From: JABDBE01 sp049585795
GTDB taxonomy: Bacteria; Acidobacteriota; Terriglobia; Terriglobales; Acidobacteriaceae
DNA: 64,000 nt
NCBI GenBank assembly: GCA_049585795.1
Contig: JBAVAQ010000085.1
Location: forward strand, 18,192-82,191
Direction: 5' to 3'
Positions 1 to 9,277 of the stretch are shown here, piece by piece. The position numbers were made by a program, and so were the translations under genes. Numbering within the stretch: position 1 is the stretch's first letter; each line of letters begins with the position of its first letter. The notes under the pieces are model-generated. The model was given only the letters and a program-made list of their open reading frames with translations, ran no database searches and was not told where the DNA came from.

Positions 1-1
1 G

Positions 2-1573
2 GGCCAAGGTTTCAAGATGACCCAAGTGAGTATGCCTGGCGCGCAGACCGGTACAACGTCTCCGTTCGGCGTGAACACTAGCGAAGCCGTCGTCGGCAAC
101 TACGGGGATGGGGAAGGAGACACGTGGGGATTTTCTTTTATCAAGGGCAAATACGCAACCATCGCTCCGCCCTCCGCGTACACTTTTGCCCGCGCCAACG
201 GCATCAACGACTCGAATACCATCGTGGGTGATTTCCTTACCGACGGTGGCCGGTACCACGGCTTCGTCTATTCCGGCGGGACCTACACAACCTACGACGA
301 GACCACGACCGAATCGTGTGGAATCTTCGGCATCAATAGTGCCGGAGCCTTTGTGGGCGACGTCGGAAATCAGGGAGAGCCAATAAGGGGCTTCATCAAT
401 ATCGGCGGGAAAAAGACGGAGTTCTACGGGAGCGGCACCGACTCTACGTATGTTTACGCCATCAACAGCGCGAACGAGGTCGTAGGCGTGTACTTCGATT
501 CCAGCAATGTCCCGCACGGCTTTTACCGAAGCGCCAGTGGAACCATCACCGGAATCGCGTATCCAGGCGCGCTCCAAACCACCGCCTATGGCATCAACGA
601 TGCCGGCGAAATTACGGGCACCTACATCAATGCTTCTAACCTGCCGTATGGTTTCACTTACATTAAAGGTAAATATGCGACTACCGACTTCGCCGGCACG
701 GCCGGGATCAACAGCAAAGGAGCCTACGTCGGCTACTACTGGGGCGTCCCGGACGGAACCGCCTCCGGTTATCTGGCCTCGCCACAGGCCTTCAAATTAA
801 GCACCGTCAAAGTCCCCGGTAACCAGCAAGCACAACTCTGGGGTGTCAACAATTCAGGCGTTTCCGTGGGAAGCTACATCGCCGCTAATGGCAAGCAGCA
901 CGGCATGATGATTTCCGGGGGCACGGTAAAGAACATCAACAATCCAAAGGGCACAACTACCACCTGCTTTGGCGTCAACACCAGCGGCGACGTTGTCGGC
1001 TTGTACACCGATACCTCCGGCAACCCGCATGGGTTCGAATACACGTCCGGAAAGTTCAAAGATATTAAGGGCCCCGCCGGTTCGCTCGCAAGTGCTGCCT
1101 TCGGAATTAACGACGCCGGAGATGTTGCTGGTTTGTACGTCGACGGAAACGGGAACGCCCACGGTTTTGTCCTCAGCGCCGGCAAATACAAAACCCTGAA
1201 TGTGCCAGGTGCTCAATATACGCTCGCCCGCGGCATCAACAGCGCCGGTCTGGTCACAGTGCAGTGGGGAGACTCAGGCGGCTACTTGCAGTCTTCGCTC
1301 TACAACGGCAAGAAGTTTACTTCGATCAACGTCCCGGGAGCTGCGTTGAACCAGGTCCAGGGCATCAACACCGCCGGCGATATCGTCTACTACATCTCCG
1401 ACCCCTACGGCGTCGGCCACGGCGCAGTAAAAATCGGAAAAGACTACTACGTCTTCGACTATCCCAAGGGTTCCAACACCGGAGCTGGAGGTATCAACGA
1501 TAGTAATTTGATCGTCGGCGCCTACAATCCGTCGGGCAAGACCACGCCGGAGGCCTTTCAAGGCACCGAGTAG
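2..1573 (+). CDS. HAF-repeat extracellular protein (5' end outside window)
   Basis: The reading frame is open from base 2 to the stop at 1571-1573; the first ATG is at 17, but the frame continues upstream without a stop, so the true start and any signal peptide lie outside the window. The visible part is built from about a dozen degenerate repeats of 30-45 residues, each with a core like GINxxGxxVGxY followed by HGFxxxxGxY, the pattern of HAF-repeat proteins. Such proteins are usually secreted and beta-rich, with no known enzymatic activity. No catalytic motif is seen. The next gene also encodes a secreted repeat protein. The family call is firm; the function is unknown. Confidence 0.8.
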   Translation, partial: GQGFKMTQVSMPGAQTGTTSPFGVNTSEAVVGNYGDGEGDTWGFSFIKGKYATIAPPSAYTFARANGINDSNTIVGDFLTDGGRYHGFVYSGGTYTTYDETTTESCGIFGINSAGAFVGDVGNQGEPIRGFINIGGKKTEFYGSGTDSTYVYAINSANEVVGVYFDSSNVPHGFYRSASGTITGIAYPGALQTTAYGINDAGEITGTYINASNLPYGFTYIKGKYATTDFAGTAGINSKGAYVGYYWGVPDGTASGYLASPQAFKLSTVKVPGNQQAQLWGVNNSGVSVGSYIAANGKQHGMMISGGTVKNINNPKGTTTTCFGVNTSGDVVGLYTDTSGNPHGFEYTSGKFKDIKGPAGSLASAAFGINDAGDVAGLYVDGNGNAHGFVLSAGKYKTLNVPGAQYTLARGINSAGLVTVQWGDSGGYLQSSLYNGKKFTSINVPGAALNQVQGINTAGDIVYYISDPYGVGHGAVKIGKDYYVFDYPKGSNTGAGGINDSNLIVGAYNPSGKTTPEAFQGTE

Positions 1574-1598
1574 AAAGCCTACGTTCCGAGACATAAAT

Positions 1599-1621
1599 CC
1601 CGCCGCGTCAAGCGCGGCGGG
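1599..1621 (+). terminator. Strong hairpin after the HAF gene
   Basis: A perfect 9-bp stem (CCCGCCGCG/CGCGGCGGG) with a 5-base loop starts 25 bases after the stop codon. There is no T-run directly after it (GACTCTTTC follows), so it is a weak intrinsic terminator or an mRNA-stabilising hairpin. Confidence 0.45.
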
Positions 1622-1668
1622 GACTCTTTCGCACGACCGGGGACCCTAAAAATCCAAAAGGAGGATCT

Positions 1669-3174
1669 ATGATTCGCATTAGCGTTGTATGTGTGATCTT
1701 GCTTGTTGTTTGCGTGTCTCTTCCCGCCTTAGCTCAGCAACCGGCGACTTATACCATCACCTGTTCTTCGGGCACGGCATGCAAGAAGGGCACGGTGCCC
1801 ATGTTTACGACCGCCGGCGGGGCCTCTAAAGTGGACAGCTCGATCGTAAGTCAGTCCGGGACGACTATCACGGTTACCGGTTCGGTTAGCGCCAAGACCA
1901 ACTACGAGATCGGAGGCACTCCGTTTGCCTTCGGCTCGGTCGCCAACACCAACGCATTTCTGGGATTTGCCGGGAACTCCACGACAACGGCTGCGGGCAA
2001 CACCGGTGTGGGCGCGTCCGCGCTCACCGCCATCACCACTGGAGAAAACAACACAGCCCTGGGTACTTCCGCGCTCAGCGCCAACACGACAGCCAGCGGC
2101 AGCTCCGCCTTCGGCTGGTCTGCGCTCGCTGTTAACACAGGTGCCCAAAACCAGGCCTTCGGTACCTCCGCCCTCTTTTCCAATACGACGGGTACGGCAA
2201 ACTCCGCCTTCGGCCTCGCTGCTCTCCACGCCAACACAACAGCCAACAACAACTCGGCCTTCGGCTACGGCACCCTCTATACCAACACAATCGGCACCCA
2301 AAACGAGGGCTTCGGTTACGAAGCACTCTTCGCCAACACAACGGGGAACGGCAACGCCGCCTTCGGCACTGGAGCCCTTTACCAGAACACGACGGGCGGA
2401 TCTTCCTCCACGACGGGAGGCAACTCTGCCTTCGGCAACTTCGCGCTCTTAGCCAACACGACAGCCGGCGGTAATTCTGCCTTTGGCTTTAGCGCGCTCA
2501 CTGCCAACAAGACCGGAGCCAATAACGTCGGGCTCGGCGCTGCCGCTCTAGCGAGCCTCGCTACCGGAAGCGGCAACATCGCCATCGGAACAGGAGCCGG
2601 AGGCAATCTCAGCGCAGCCGAGAGCAACGACATCTACATCGGCAACAGCGGAATCGCCGGCGAATCGAATGCCATCCGCATCGGCTATATCGGAACCATC
2701 ACCTCGGCGTACATCGCCGGGATCTCGGGAAAAACCAGCGCTAACGGGTCGGAGGTTTTCGTCAACGCTGCAGGCCAACTGGGCACGGTGAAGTCCTCGC
2801 TCCGTTATAAACACGAGATCGCCGACATAGGCGACGAGAGCGACGTCCTGATGCAACTGCGGCCCGTGTCGTTTTATTACAAGCCCGAACTCGACGACAC
2901 GCAAACCCGCCAATACGGACTGGTGGCCGAGGAGGTAGCCAAGGTAGCCCCGGAACTGGTTGTGTTCAACGAAGACGGTACCCCGGAAACGGTGCGTTAC
3001 CACTTCGTCAACGCCATGCTCCTGAACGAAGTCCAGAAGCAGCAGCGGCGCATCGAAGATCAGCAGAAAGCCAACGAGCAGCAAAGGGACACCATCGCCA
3101 ACCAGCAGGCAGAGATTCAAGACCTGGCGGCGCGTATGGCCAAGCTAGAAACCATGTTGGCCGCCAAGCCTTAA
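1669..3174 (+). CDS. Secreted repeat protein with C-terminal S74 intramolecular chaperone domain
   Basis: 501 residues, preceded by AGGAGG at 1660-1665. Residues 1-22 are a signal peptide ending near ALAQ. Residues about 90-310 hold some twelve repeats of the type NTTGxxNSAFGxxAL, which resemble trimeric adhesin head repeats. The C-terminus (about 370-470) matches the Peptidase S74 / endosialidase chaperone domain: it starts SSLRYKHEI, where S376 and K381 keep the Ser-x4-Lys spacing of the self-cleaving dyad, and includes YGLVAEEV. A coiled coil (QQRRIEDQQKANEQQ) closes it. By family knowledge the domain trimerises the passenger and cuts itself off. It is best known from phage tail spikes, but here it has a signal peptide and bacterial neighbours. 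Confidence 0.85.
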   Translation: MIRISVVCVILLVVCVSLPALAQQPATYTITCSSGTACKKGTVPMFTTAGGASKVDSSIVSQSGTTITVTGSVSAKTNYEIGGTPFAFGSVANTNAFLGFAGNSTTTAAGNTGVGASALTAITTGENNTALGTSALSANTTASGSSAFGWSALAVNTGAQNQAFGTSALFSNTTGTANSAFGLAALHANTTANNNSAFGYGTLYTNTIGTQNEGFGYEALFANTTGNGNAAFGTGALYQNTTGGSSSTTGGNSAFGNFALLANTTAGGNSAFGFSALTANKTGANNVGLGAAALASLATGSGNIAIGTGAGGNLSAAESNDIYIGNSGIAGESNAIRIGYIGTITSAYIAGISGKTSANGSEVFVNAAGQLGTVKSSLRYKHEIADIGDESDVLMQLRPVSFYYKPELDDTQTRQYGLVAEEVAKVAPELVVFNEDGTPETVRYHFVNAMLLNEVQKQQRRIEDQQKANEQQRDTIANQQAEIQDLAARMAKLETMLAAKP

Positions 3175-3413
3175 GCAGCGACTCGGCGGGGGTTAATTTT
3201 CAGCGGAGCGTGGCCGAAAGGCCGCACCCTCAACCCTTCGGATTCCGATTCCGAGGTTTTCATCAAAACTACGCTACGGTCGATTCAGCAATGGTTTAAC
3301 TCGGTTTTCCCGGGCATATCTGGCATGGAAAGCCGTCCACAAATGTGCAAATAATTGCACATTACCCTCACTCGTTTGCATCGCTAAGCGACAGATTCTT
3401 CGGGCTGCAAGGG

Positions 3414-3430
3414 TTGGCACAGGGCTTGCC
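3414..3430 (+). promoter_or_regulatory. Sigma-54 (-24/-12) promoter
   Basis: TTGGCACAGGGCTTGCC matches the RpoN consensus TGGCAC-N5-TTGC, with exactly 10 bases between the invariant GG (-24) and GC (-12). It points at the gene starting at 3522, with transcription expected near 3441, giving a leader of about 80 bases. The rest of the 347-base gap (3175-3521) holds a small GGCC-GAAA-GGCC hairpin at 3212-3223 and nothing else recognised. Confidence 0.7.
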
Positions 3431-3521
3431 TATATTCAGGGCAGGAGCAGAAACAGGCGGGATGAACCCAAGAACTCAACCGCTCCGTATGATCTGTAGG
3501 TTCTTGAATTTGGAGGGAAAT

Positions 3522-3833
3522 ATGATGAAAACTGGATTATTGGTTCTATGCCTTCTTTGCGCCAGCGCTGCGGCGCTTGCCCAAGCATCGACCGGCGGCG
3601 CACAGTTGAGCAGCGACGTACAGTTTGCGACCCATGCCGAACGCGCTGTTGCAACCCCGATGGCACTCGAGCAGAACCTTCTGGCAAGCTCCAGTTATTT
3701 CTTTGTACAGGGCGAGCGCCCGCTGTGGGAAGTACAACCCTTGTCGCGCCCTGTGCCTCTTGGCGATGTCGCCCGCATGCTTAAGAAAGAGCACGAAACT
3801 GCCAAGAAAGCTGAAATCGTTTGGAATAACTAA
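3522..3833 (+). CDS. Small secreted protein of unknown function
   Basis: 103 residues starting at ATG 3522 after GGAGGG at 3512-3517; the frame is open further upstream but has no other good start. Residues 1-21 (MMKTGLLVLCLLCASAAALAQ, split here for reference only by its hydrophobic core) form a signal peptide. The mature part is polar and ends in a Lys/Glu-rich helix (about 85-103) after SRPVPLGDVARML. No domain was recognised. It lies alone behind a sigma-54 promoter and is followed by an intrinsic terminator, so it is probably a monocistronic gene controlled by an NtrC-type activator. Confidence 0.7.
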   Translation: MMKTGLLVLCLLCASAAALAQASTGGAQLSSDVQFATHAERAVATPMALEQNLLASSSYFFVQGERPLWEVQPLSRPVPLGDVARMLKKEHETAKKAEIVWNN

Positions 3834-3894
3834 ATCTGCCTCGCAGGCGCAGCTCAGTCGAATTGCATGGCTGACGCCGCGCCTCCAACATTCG

Positions 3895-3921
3895 CCGGCC
3901 CGACTTTGGGTGGCCGGTTTT
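3895..3921 (+). terminator. Intrinsic terminator
   Basis: CCGGCC (3895-3900) pairs with GGCCGG (3912-3917) and is followed by TTTT, 62 bases after the stop of the small secreted protein gene. The remainder of the gap to 4277 shows no gene I can support. Confidence 0.6.
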
Positions 3922-4277
3922 CCGGCGCCCGCAATAATCCTCCTCGAATGATTGAGCCTTTTAGCGCCCAAGCCGCAAACATTTCTTCTGCCGCAGCCGT
4001 CTGAAGCCTGGCCTCTCGTCTTTGGCTTCCCTATAGCAACATGAGTAGCTCGCCTCGGCAGCTTCTCAAGCTGGACCGGATCTCGGAAGGGCGCGAGACT
4101 TGGCGGGCATTTTGCGGTATACTTCGCCCTCAAAGCGGGCGTCGATGTGTCACTCGGACGCAACGGATGTGTCCGCTCCGGAATTCCGGCAGCACAAGAG
4201 CGGAAATAGATGAGCCACGCCCAGCAGGGAAAGAACTCAAACTCAAAGGCCTTGCCGATCGCCACGTGTGAGGCGGT

Positions 4278-6074
4278 ATGTGGCGACTGATTCGCCAGCT
4301 CATACGTCCTTACCGGGGCACTCTTCTCGTCATTTTGATGGCCATGATGGTCGAGACGCTGATGAGCCTCGCCGGCCCCTGGCCGCTCAAAATCATTCTC
4401 GATAATGTAGTCGGATCGCATCATCTTCCCACATGGTTCGATCGCTTTGTGACTTCGTTCACTGGTGGACTGGGGCCGGGCAAGATGAAAATCGCTGCCG
4501 TCGCGGCCATGGGCGCCATACTCATCGCGATGGCGGGCTCGCTCGCTTCCTACATCGATAACTATTACACCGAGAGCGTGGGTCAGTGGGTGGCGCATGA
4601 TCTGCGCATGAGGACATATCACCATCTTCAGCGCCTTTCGCTGGCTTATTACGACAGCCATCAGACGGGCGTTCTGCTCAGCACCATTACTGATGACATT
4701 CAAACCATCCAAAGCTTCGCGTCCTCGGCGACTCTTGGCATTCTGGTCGATCTTCTAACCATCGTCGGGATGCTTGGTCTCATGTTCTGGCTTCAGTGGG
4801 ACTTTACTCTCGTAGCCGTAGGCGTCACTCCGTTCCTGCTATTGTTCGTTTCACGGTTCAAACGGTCGGTAAAAAAAGCCACGCACGAGGTACGTCATCG
4901 CCAGGCCGACATTGTCGCGGTAGTTCAGCAAGGGCTGGAATCGATGCGCGTGGTGAAAGCCTTCGGCCGGCAGGATCTGGAACAGGAGGAACTGAGCGAA
5001 GCCAGCCACGCCACAGTCGATGCTGCGCTCAAAGCTCGTAGAGTAAAATCTCTGCTCTCGCCCGTGGTTGCTGTGACCGTGGCTTTATGTACCGCTTTTG
5101 TGCTTTGGCGCGGTGCATCGCTCATTCTGATCGGGACCATGACGGCGGGTGCGTTGATCGTCTTTCTTTCCTATCTCAGCAAATTTTTCAAGCCGGTACA
5201 GGATCTTGCCAAGATGACCAACTCCATCGCTCAGGCTGCGGTGGGAGTGGAGCGAATTCAAGCTATCCTCGAGACCGACTCTGTAATTCCTGAGCTTCCG
5301 AACGCCCGGGAACCGGAAGCCGTCCGCGGCGAGATCTCCTTCGACCACGTGGCCTTCGGATACAACCAAGACGAACCTGTGCTGCTGGATGTCAGCTTCA
5401 CCGTCAAACAAGGCGAGTTGGTCGGGATTGTCGGCACGACCGGCGGCGGCAAGTCTACTGTCGTTAGCCTGATCCCACGCTTCTACGATCCGACGTCCGG
5501 CTGCGTGCGCATCGATGGCGTCGACGTTCGCGAGTACAAACTGCATCCTCTTCGCAGCCAGATCGGTTTCGTGCTGCAAGATACGGTGCTGTTCCGGGGC
5601 ACGATACGCGACAACATTGCCTATGGCCGGCCGGGCGCTACCCAAAAGGAAATCGGGGAAGCCGCACAACTGGCTAACGCTGACGAGTTCATTTCCCGAA
5701 TGCCCCACGGTTACGACACCATGGTGGGTGAGCGCGGACTAACGCTCTCTGGAGGTCAGCGTCAGCGAATTGGGATTGCTCGCGCGATTATTCGCGACAC
5801 GCCGATTCTTATCCTCGATGAACCTACCGCTGCTCTCGACACTGAATCTGAGCGGCTCGTGATTGAGGCTTTGGAGCGGCTTATGAAGGGACGAACCGTG
5901 ATCACCATTGCGCACCGTCTCAGCACTATTCGGGATGCCGATAAAATCGTCGTGCTCAAGGCGGGCATCGTCGCAGAACAAGGCACCCATGAGGAATTAC
6001 TGGCCCTCGGCGGAGTCTATGCTGAGTTGCACCACATACAGGTCGATGGAGTATCGGAAAAAGTTGCAACCTAG
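4278..6074 (+). CDS. ABC exporter, fused membrane and ATPase domains (MsbA-like)
   Basis: 598 residues, the normal length of a half-transporter exporter. Residues 1-315 form the six-helix transmembrane domain; 340-585 form the ATPase. Visible motifs: Walker A GTTGGGKST (about 388-396, with GGG where GSG or GAG is usual), Q-loop FVLQD, signature LSGGQRQR (about 491), Walker B ILILDEPT and H-loop AHRLST. By family, two copies use ATP to export lipids, peptides or drugs from the inner membrane; MsbA flips lipid A core. The substrate cannot be told from sequence. It is followed 96 bases later by a phospholipase D-like gene on the same strand. Confidence 0.9.
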   Translation: MWRLIRQLIRPYRGTLLVILMAMMVETLMSLAGPWPLKIILDNVVGSHHLPTWFDRFVTSFTGGLGPGKMKIAAVAAMGAILIAMAGSLASYIDNYYTESVGQWVAHDLRMRTYHHLQRLSLAYYDSHQTGVLLSTITDDIQTIQSFASSATLGILVDLLTIVGMLGLMFWLQWDFTLVAVGVTPFLLLFVSRFKRSVKKATHEVRHRQADIVAVVQQGLESMRVVKAFGRQDLEQEELSEASHATVDAALKARRVKSLLSPVVAVTVALCTAFVLWRGASLILIGTMTAGALIVFLSYLSKFFKPVQDLAKMTNSIAQAAVGVERIQAILETDSVIPELPNAREPEAVRGEISFDHVAFGYNQDEPVLLDVSFTVKQGELVGIVGTTGGGKSTVVSLIPRFYDPTSGCVRIDGVDVREYKLHPLRSQIGFVLQDTVLFRGTIRDNIAYGRPGATQKEIGEAAQLANADEFISRMPHGYDTMVGERGLTLSGGQRQRIGIARAIIRDTPILILDEPTAALDTESERLVIEALERLMKGRTVITIAHRLSTIRDADKIVVLKAGIVAEQGTHEELLALGGVYAELHHIQVDGVSEKVAT

Positions 6075-6170
6075 ATGCAAATTATCGCTGGCTTTGGTCT
6101 GTAGTTGCTCGGATCGTGGTTGTTCGATCGATGTGCTATCGCCGCGAGTGCATTATTCCCTGGAGGCAGT

Positions 6171-7169
6171 ATGTCCCGTTCTCTAGTCGTTCTTCCCGAC
6201 GACTCCGCGCAACCCATTCTCGATGCGATTCGTGGCGCTACGAAATCGCTTCGCGTCAAGATGTTCCTTTTCTCCGATCCCGCGCTGTTGAATGCGGTCA
6301 TCGATGCGCATCGCCGGGGAGTCAAAGTGCGGGTCATGCTGAACCCGGCTCGCCGCAACGGAGAGACCGAGAATGAGGAATCCCGCAAGACTCTTACCCA
6401 AGCCGGGGTCGAGGTCATTGACAGCAATCCGGCATTTGACCTCACTCACGAAAAATCCATGGTCGTGGACGATCGCATTGCGTTCGTGAAATCACTCAAC
6501 TGGGAGACCAAGAACCTGACCGAGACGCGGGACTATGCCGTGATCACGGACGATAAACGCGAGGTCAGCGAGATCATCGATTGTTTTGAGGCGGATTGGA
6601 GCCGAAAGACTTTCGACCCGGGCCAACATGCGCACCTTATCTGGTGTGAAGGCAATGGACGGAACAAGATCGCGGAATTCATCGACCAGGCGAAGCACAC
6701 GCTGTTCCTCCAGAACGAACGCTATCAGGACGCCATCATCATTGAACATCTGGTGCGGGCGAAGGAACGAGGAGTAAAAGTGCATGTGATGGCGCGGCCT
6801 CCGCACACCCTGAAAAAAGAGAAACTGGTCGAGGGCGTGGGCGGCCTGCGCATCATGGACGATGTCGGAATCAAGGTCCACAAGCTCAAGCATCTCAAGT
6901 TGCATGCCAAGATGCTTTTTGCTGATGGAGTCCGGTCGATCGTAGGATCGATCAACCTTGCGCCGGGAAGTTTTGACAGCCGGCGCGAACTCGCCATCGA
7001 AGTGCGCGACGACGAGGTAATCGAGCGTCTACACAAAATCGTGCATCACGATTGGAAAAATTCCCATCCTCTCGATCTGACCGACGATGGACTGTTGGCG
7101 GATCTTAAGAACCGCTTGGGTGCGGAAGGCCTCGCGCTCCACAACGACCAACAAAAGAAAAGAGCCTGA
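6171..7169 (+). CDS. Phospholipase D-like protein with two HKD motifs
   Basis: 332 residues from ATG 6171, which follows GGAGG at 6162-6166; the longer frame to 6105 would overlap poor upstream sequence. Two HKD half-sites are complete: HEKSMVVDDRIAFVKSLNW near residue 90 and HAKMLFADGVRSIVGSINL near 245, the pair needed to make one active site in the PLD superfamily. Members hydrolyse or transfer phosphodiester bonds (phospholipids, cardiolipin synthesis, nucleic acid). There are no membrane helices or signal peptide, which argues against cardiolipin synthase and for a soluble PLD or nuclease-like enzyme. The substrate is unknown. Confidence 0.85.
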   Translation: MSRSLVVLPDDSAQPILDAIRGATKSLRVKMFLFSDPALLNAVIDAHRRGVKVRVMLNPARRNGETENEESRKTLTQAGVEVIDSNPAFDLTHEKSMVVDDRIAFVKSLNWETKNLTETRDYAVITDDKREVSEIIDCFEADWSRKTFDPGQHAHLIWCEGNGRNKIAEFIDQAKHTLFLQNERYQDAIIIEHLVRAKERGVKVHVMARPPHTLKKEKLVEGVGGLRIMDDVGIKVHKLKHLKLHAKMLFADGVRSIVGSINLAPGSFDSRRELAIEVRDDEVIERLHKIVHHDWKNSHPLDLTDDGLLADLKNRLGAEGLALHNDQQKKRA

Positions 7170-7212
7170 GTTACGCACCGATCATTGGTGTATAAACCGA
7201 CGAATTCCAACC

Positions 7213-9180
7213 TCATGGTTGAACAATTACACCATCGAAAGGCGTAGCCGCCACGAATCGTCCTCGCATTACGCTGATGAGACGGAGCGGATAACCCGAA
7301 TCCGCCTCACGACGCCAGCTTTGCCCGCCATCGCTGCTTTGAAAAATCGCGCTGATCGCCATGCTGGTCGCCAGCAGCGTCTTATCAGACGCGTCGTAGG
7401 AGATGGAACTGATATCCCGGTCCGGCAGGCCATTCAGCATGCGTTGCCAAGTCGTTCCACTGTCTGTGCTACTCAACGCGCCTTCACGCGATGCCACCAG
7501 GATCTGCGCGTCGGGCGTCACGGTCACGCCACGAATGCCGCTGATGTTTCCCGGCAAAGTTGCCTGATGCCAGGTTGTGCCGCCGTCGGTCGAAACCACG
7601 ACCTCCTTGTGCGTAGCGGCCACTTCCAATTGACCGTCGGACTGCACCGCGACAAAATCGCTCCGGCCGAGTACCGGACCGCCCATCCAACTCTTCCCTT
7701 CGTTCGAACTGGTAAAGAGTCCCGCCGTTGTGGCCGCCAACCAGCGCTGGGGAGTCACCTCGATCTCATTCACCTTCGCTTCCAGAGTCGTATGTGGGAT
7801 GGGCTTTGCAACTACCTTCCTTCCCTTCTTTGGCTTGGGTGACGGAGGTGGATCGCTGACGACGGTGTTGCTGGGCCGCCACGCTTTGCTCGCGTGATCC
7901 AGTATGAAGATGCCCCGATTCGTGCCCGCGATCAGAGCCCCGTTGCTGGCTTGCTGCAAGGTGAAAACATCGCGGCCTCCGAGCCCGGTACTTTTCTGTT
8001 CCCAGTGTTGTCCGCCATAGCGGTAGGAAAACACTCCGCCCCATTCGCGATCGTTCACGACGCTTACAAAGATGGTATCGGGATCCTTCTTATCGGTCAG
8101 GATGGCCGTGACGTAGCGATGGGCATAGCCGTGATTGGATGGCCGGAAGGTCTGCGCGCCGTCGTCGCTCGCGATCATCCCGCTGCGATCCGTCGCCAGC
8201 AAAACCACGCTGGAGTTTCGTGGATCAACCAGCACATCGTTCACCACGGTTTCGGGATTACCGGTTCGCTTCCAGGTCTTGCCGGCATCGCTGGTTTTCC
8301 AGAGTCCCTCGGTGGTTCCGGCATAAACGATGTTCGGATTGCGCGGATCCTGCTTCAGCACTCGGGTGCGGCGGGCAGAAAAAGGCATTCCCTGGACTTT
8401 GCGAAAACTCTCGCCCGCAGTATCGCTGCTATAGATTCCGGAACATGCGCTGGCGTAGACGACCGCCGGGTTGGTCGAGTCGATAATGATCGAAAATACA
8501 TCCGAGTCTTCGATCATACCTTTGTTGATGTGATGCCAATTTACTCCGCCGTCGTTCGTCTTCCAGGCCAGGTGCCAAGTCCCGGCGTAGACCACGTTGG
8601 GATCTTTTGGATCGACGGCAATCGATTCGACATCCCTTATCTCGGCAGCAGGAGAAATATGTTCCCAGGTCTCGCCGCTGTCCTTGCTGCGATAGACACC
8701 ATCCAGCGCGCCCGCAGTCAACACCTTCGAGTCCGAGGCAGCAAGAGCCAGGGCGCGCACCGATTTTCCGTGCATGGGGGTTAGTGTTTCCCAGGTTTTC
8801 CCGCCATCGCGAGAGCGGAACACATCGCCTGCCTTCTCGTCCTCCACGCTCCAGGCGGAGATGAACATGAGCTCTGGATTCTGCGGATCGATAACAATGT
8901 GATCGAGCACATAGTCATTGCCAACGCCCAGATGCGCAAACCGCGACCAACTGTGACCGCCGTCTAACGACTCGAAAACGCTTCCCGTGCCGGTACCGAG
9001 AAAGATGTGGTCCAGGTTGCGCGGATCGTAAGCCAGACTGCGGGCGTCCCCGCCGTCCGGTCCCAGAACTTTCCATTTCTCGGCCCATGAATTTTCAGCC
9101 GATAAAATGCTCATAAAAAGAATTGCTAACAAGACGACGAAGCGCTTGCAACGAAGTGGCTGCACGGTGGTCAAAACCAT
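7213..9180 (-). CDS. Secreted BNR/sortilin-type beta-propeller protein
   Basis: 655 residues from the ATG at 9180 with GAGGGA upstream; a longer frame to 9300 has no better signal. The N-terminus is a signal peptide (RCKRFVVLLAILFMSILSA, cleavage near NSWA). The mature protein carries about a dozen Asp-box/BNR repeats of the form SxDGGxTW (for example SLDGGHSWSR, STDGGTTWHQ, STDSGTTWQR), as in VPS10/sortilin-like and photosystem II stability factor propellers. These are seven- to ten-bladed folds that often bind polymers or proteins. The sialidase catalytic residues are not recognisable. A lysine/proline-rich insert near residue 455 (PKPKKGRKVVAKP) separates two propeller halves. Confidence 0.8.
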   Translation of the reverse strand: MVLTTVQPLRCKRFVVLLAILFMSILSAENSWAEKWKVLGPDGGDARSLAYDPRNLDHIFLGTGTGSVFESLDGGHSWSRFAHLGVGNDYVLDHIVIDPQNPELMFISAWSVEDEKAGDVFRSRDGGKTWETLTPMHGKSVRALALAASDSKVLTAGALDGVYRSKDSGETWEHISPAAEIRDVESIAVDPKDPNVVYAGTWHLAWKTNDGGVNWHHINKGMIEDSDVFSIIIDSTNPAVVYASACSGIYSSDTAGESFRKVQGMPFSARRTRVLKQDPRNPNIVYAGTTEGLWKTSDAGKTWKRTGNPETVVNDVLVDPRNSSVVLLATDRSGMIASDDGAQTFRPSNHGYAHRYVTAILTDKKDPDTIFVSVVNDREWGGVFSYRYGGQHWEQKSTGLGGRDVFTLQQASNGALIAGTNRGIFILDHASKAWRPSNTVVSDPPPSPKPKKGRKVVAKPIPHTTLEAKVNEIEVTPQRWLAATTAGLFTSSNEGKSWMGGPVLGRSDFVAVQSDGQLEVAATHKEVVVSTDGGTTWHQATLPGNISGIRGVTVTPDAQILVASREGALSSTDSGTTWQRMLNGLPDRDISSISYDASDKTLLATSMAISAIFQSSDGGQSWRREADSGYPLRLISVMRGRFVAATPFDGVIVQP

Positions 9181-9277
9181 AAGCTGGATTTCCCTCGACC
9201 CGAAAATAATATTTATATCTAGATCAACAGCGATGCACAAGGCAACGCTCACGCGTCCTCGGCGACACCGGCCCAGA

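Noticed and set aside
3546..4712. 388-codon frame on the minus strand
   Set aside because: It spans the small secreted gene, its terminator and the ABC gene start, has no family features, and conflicts with well supported plus-strand genes.
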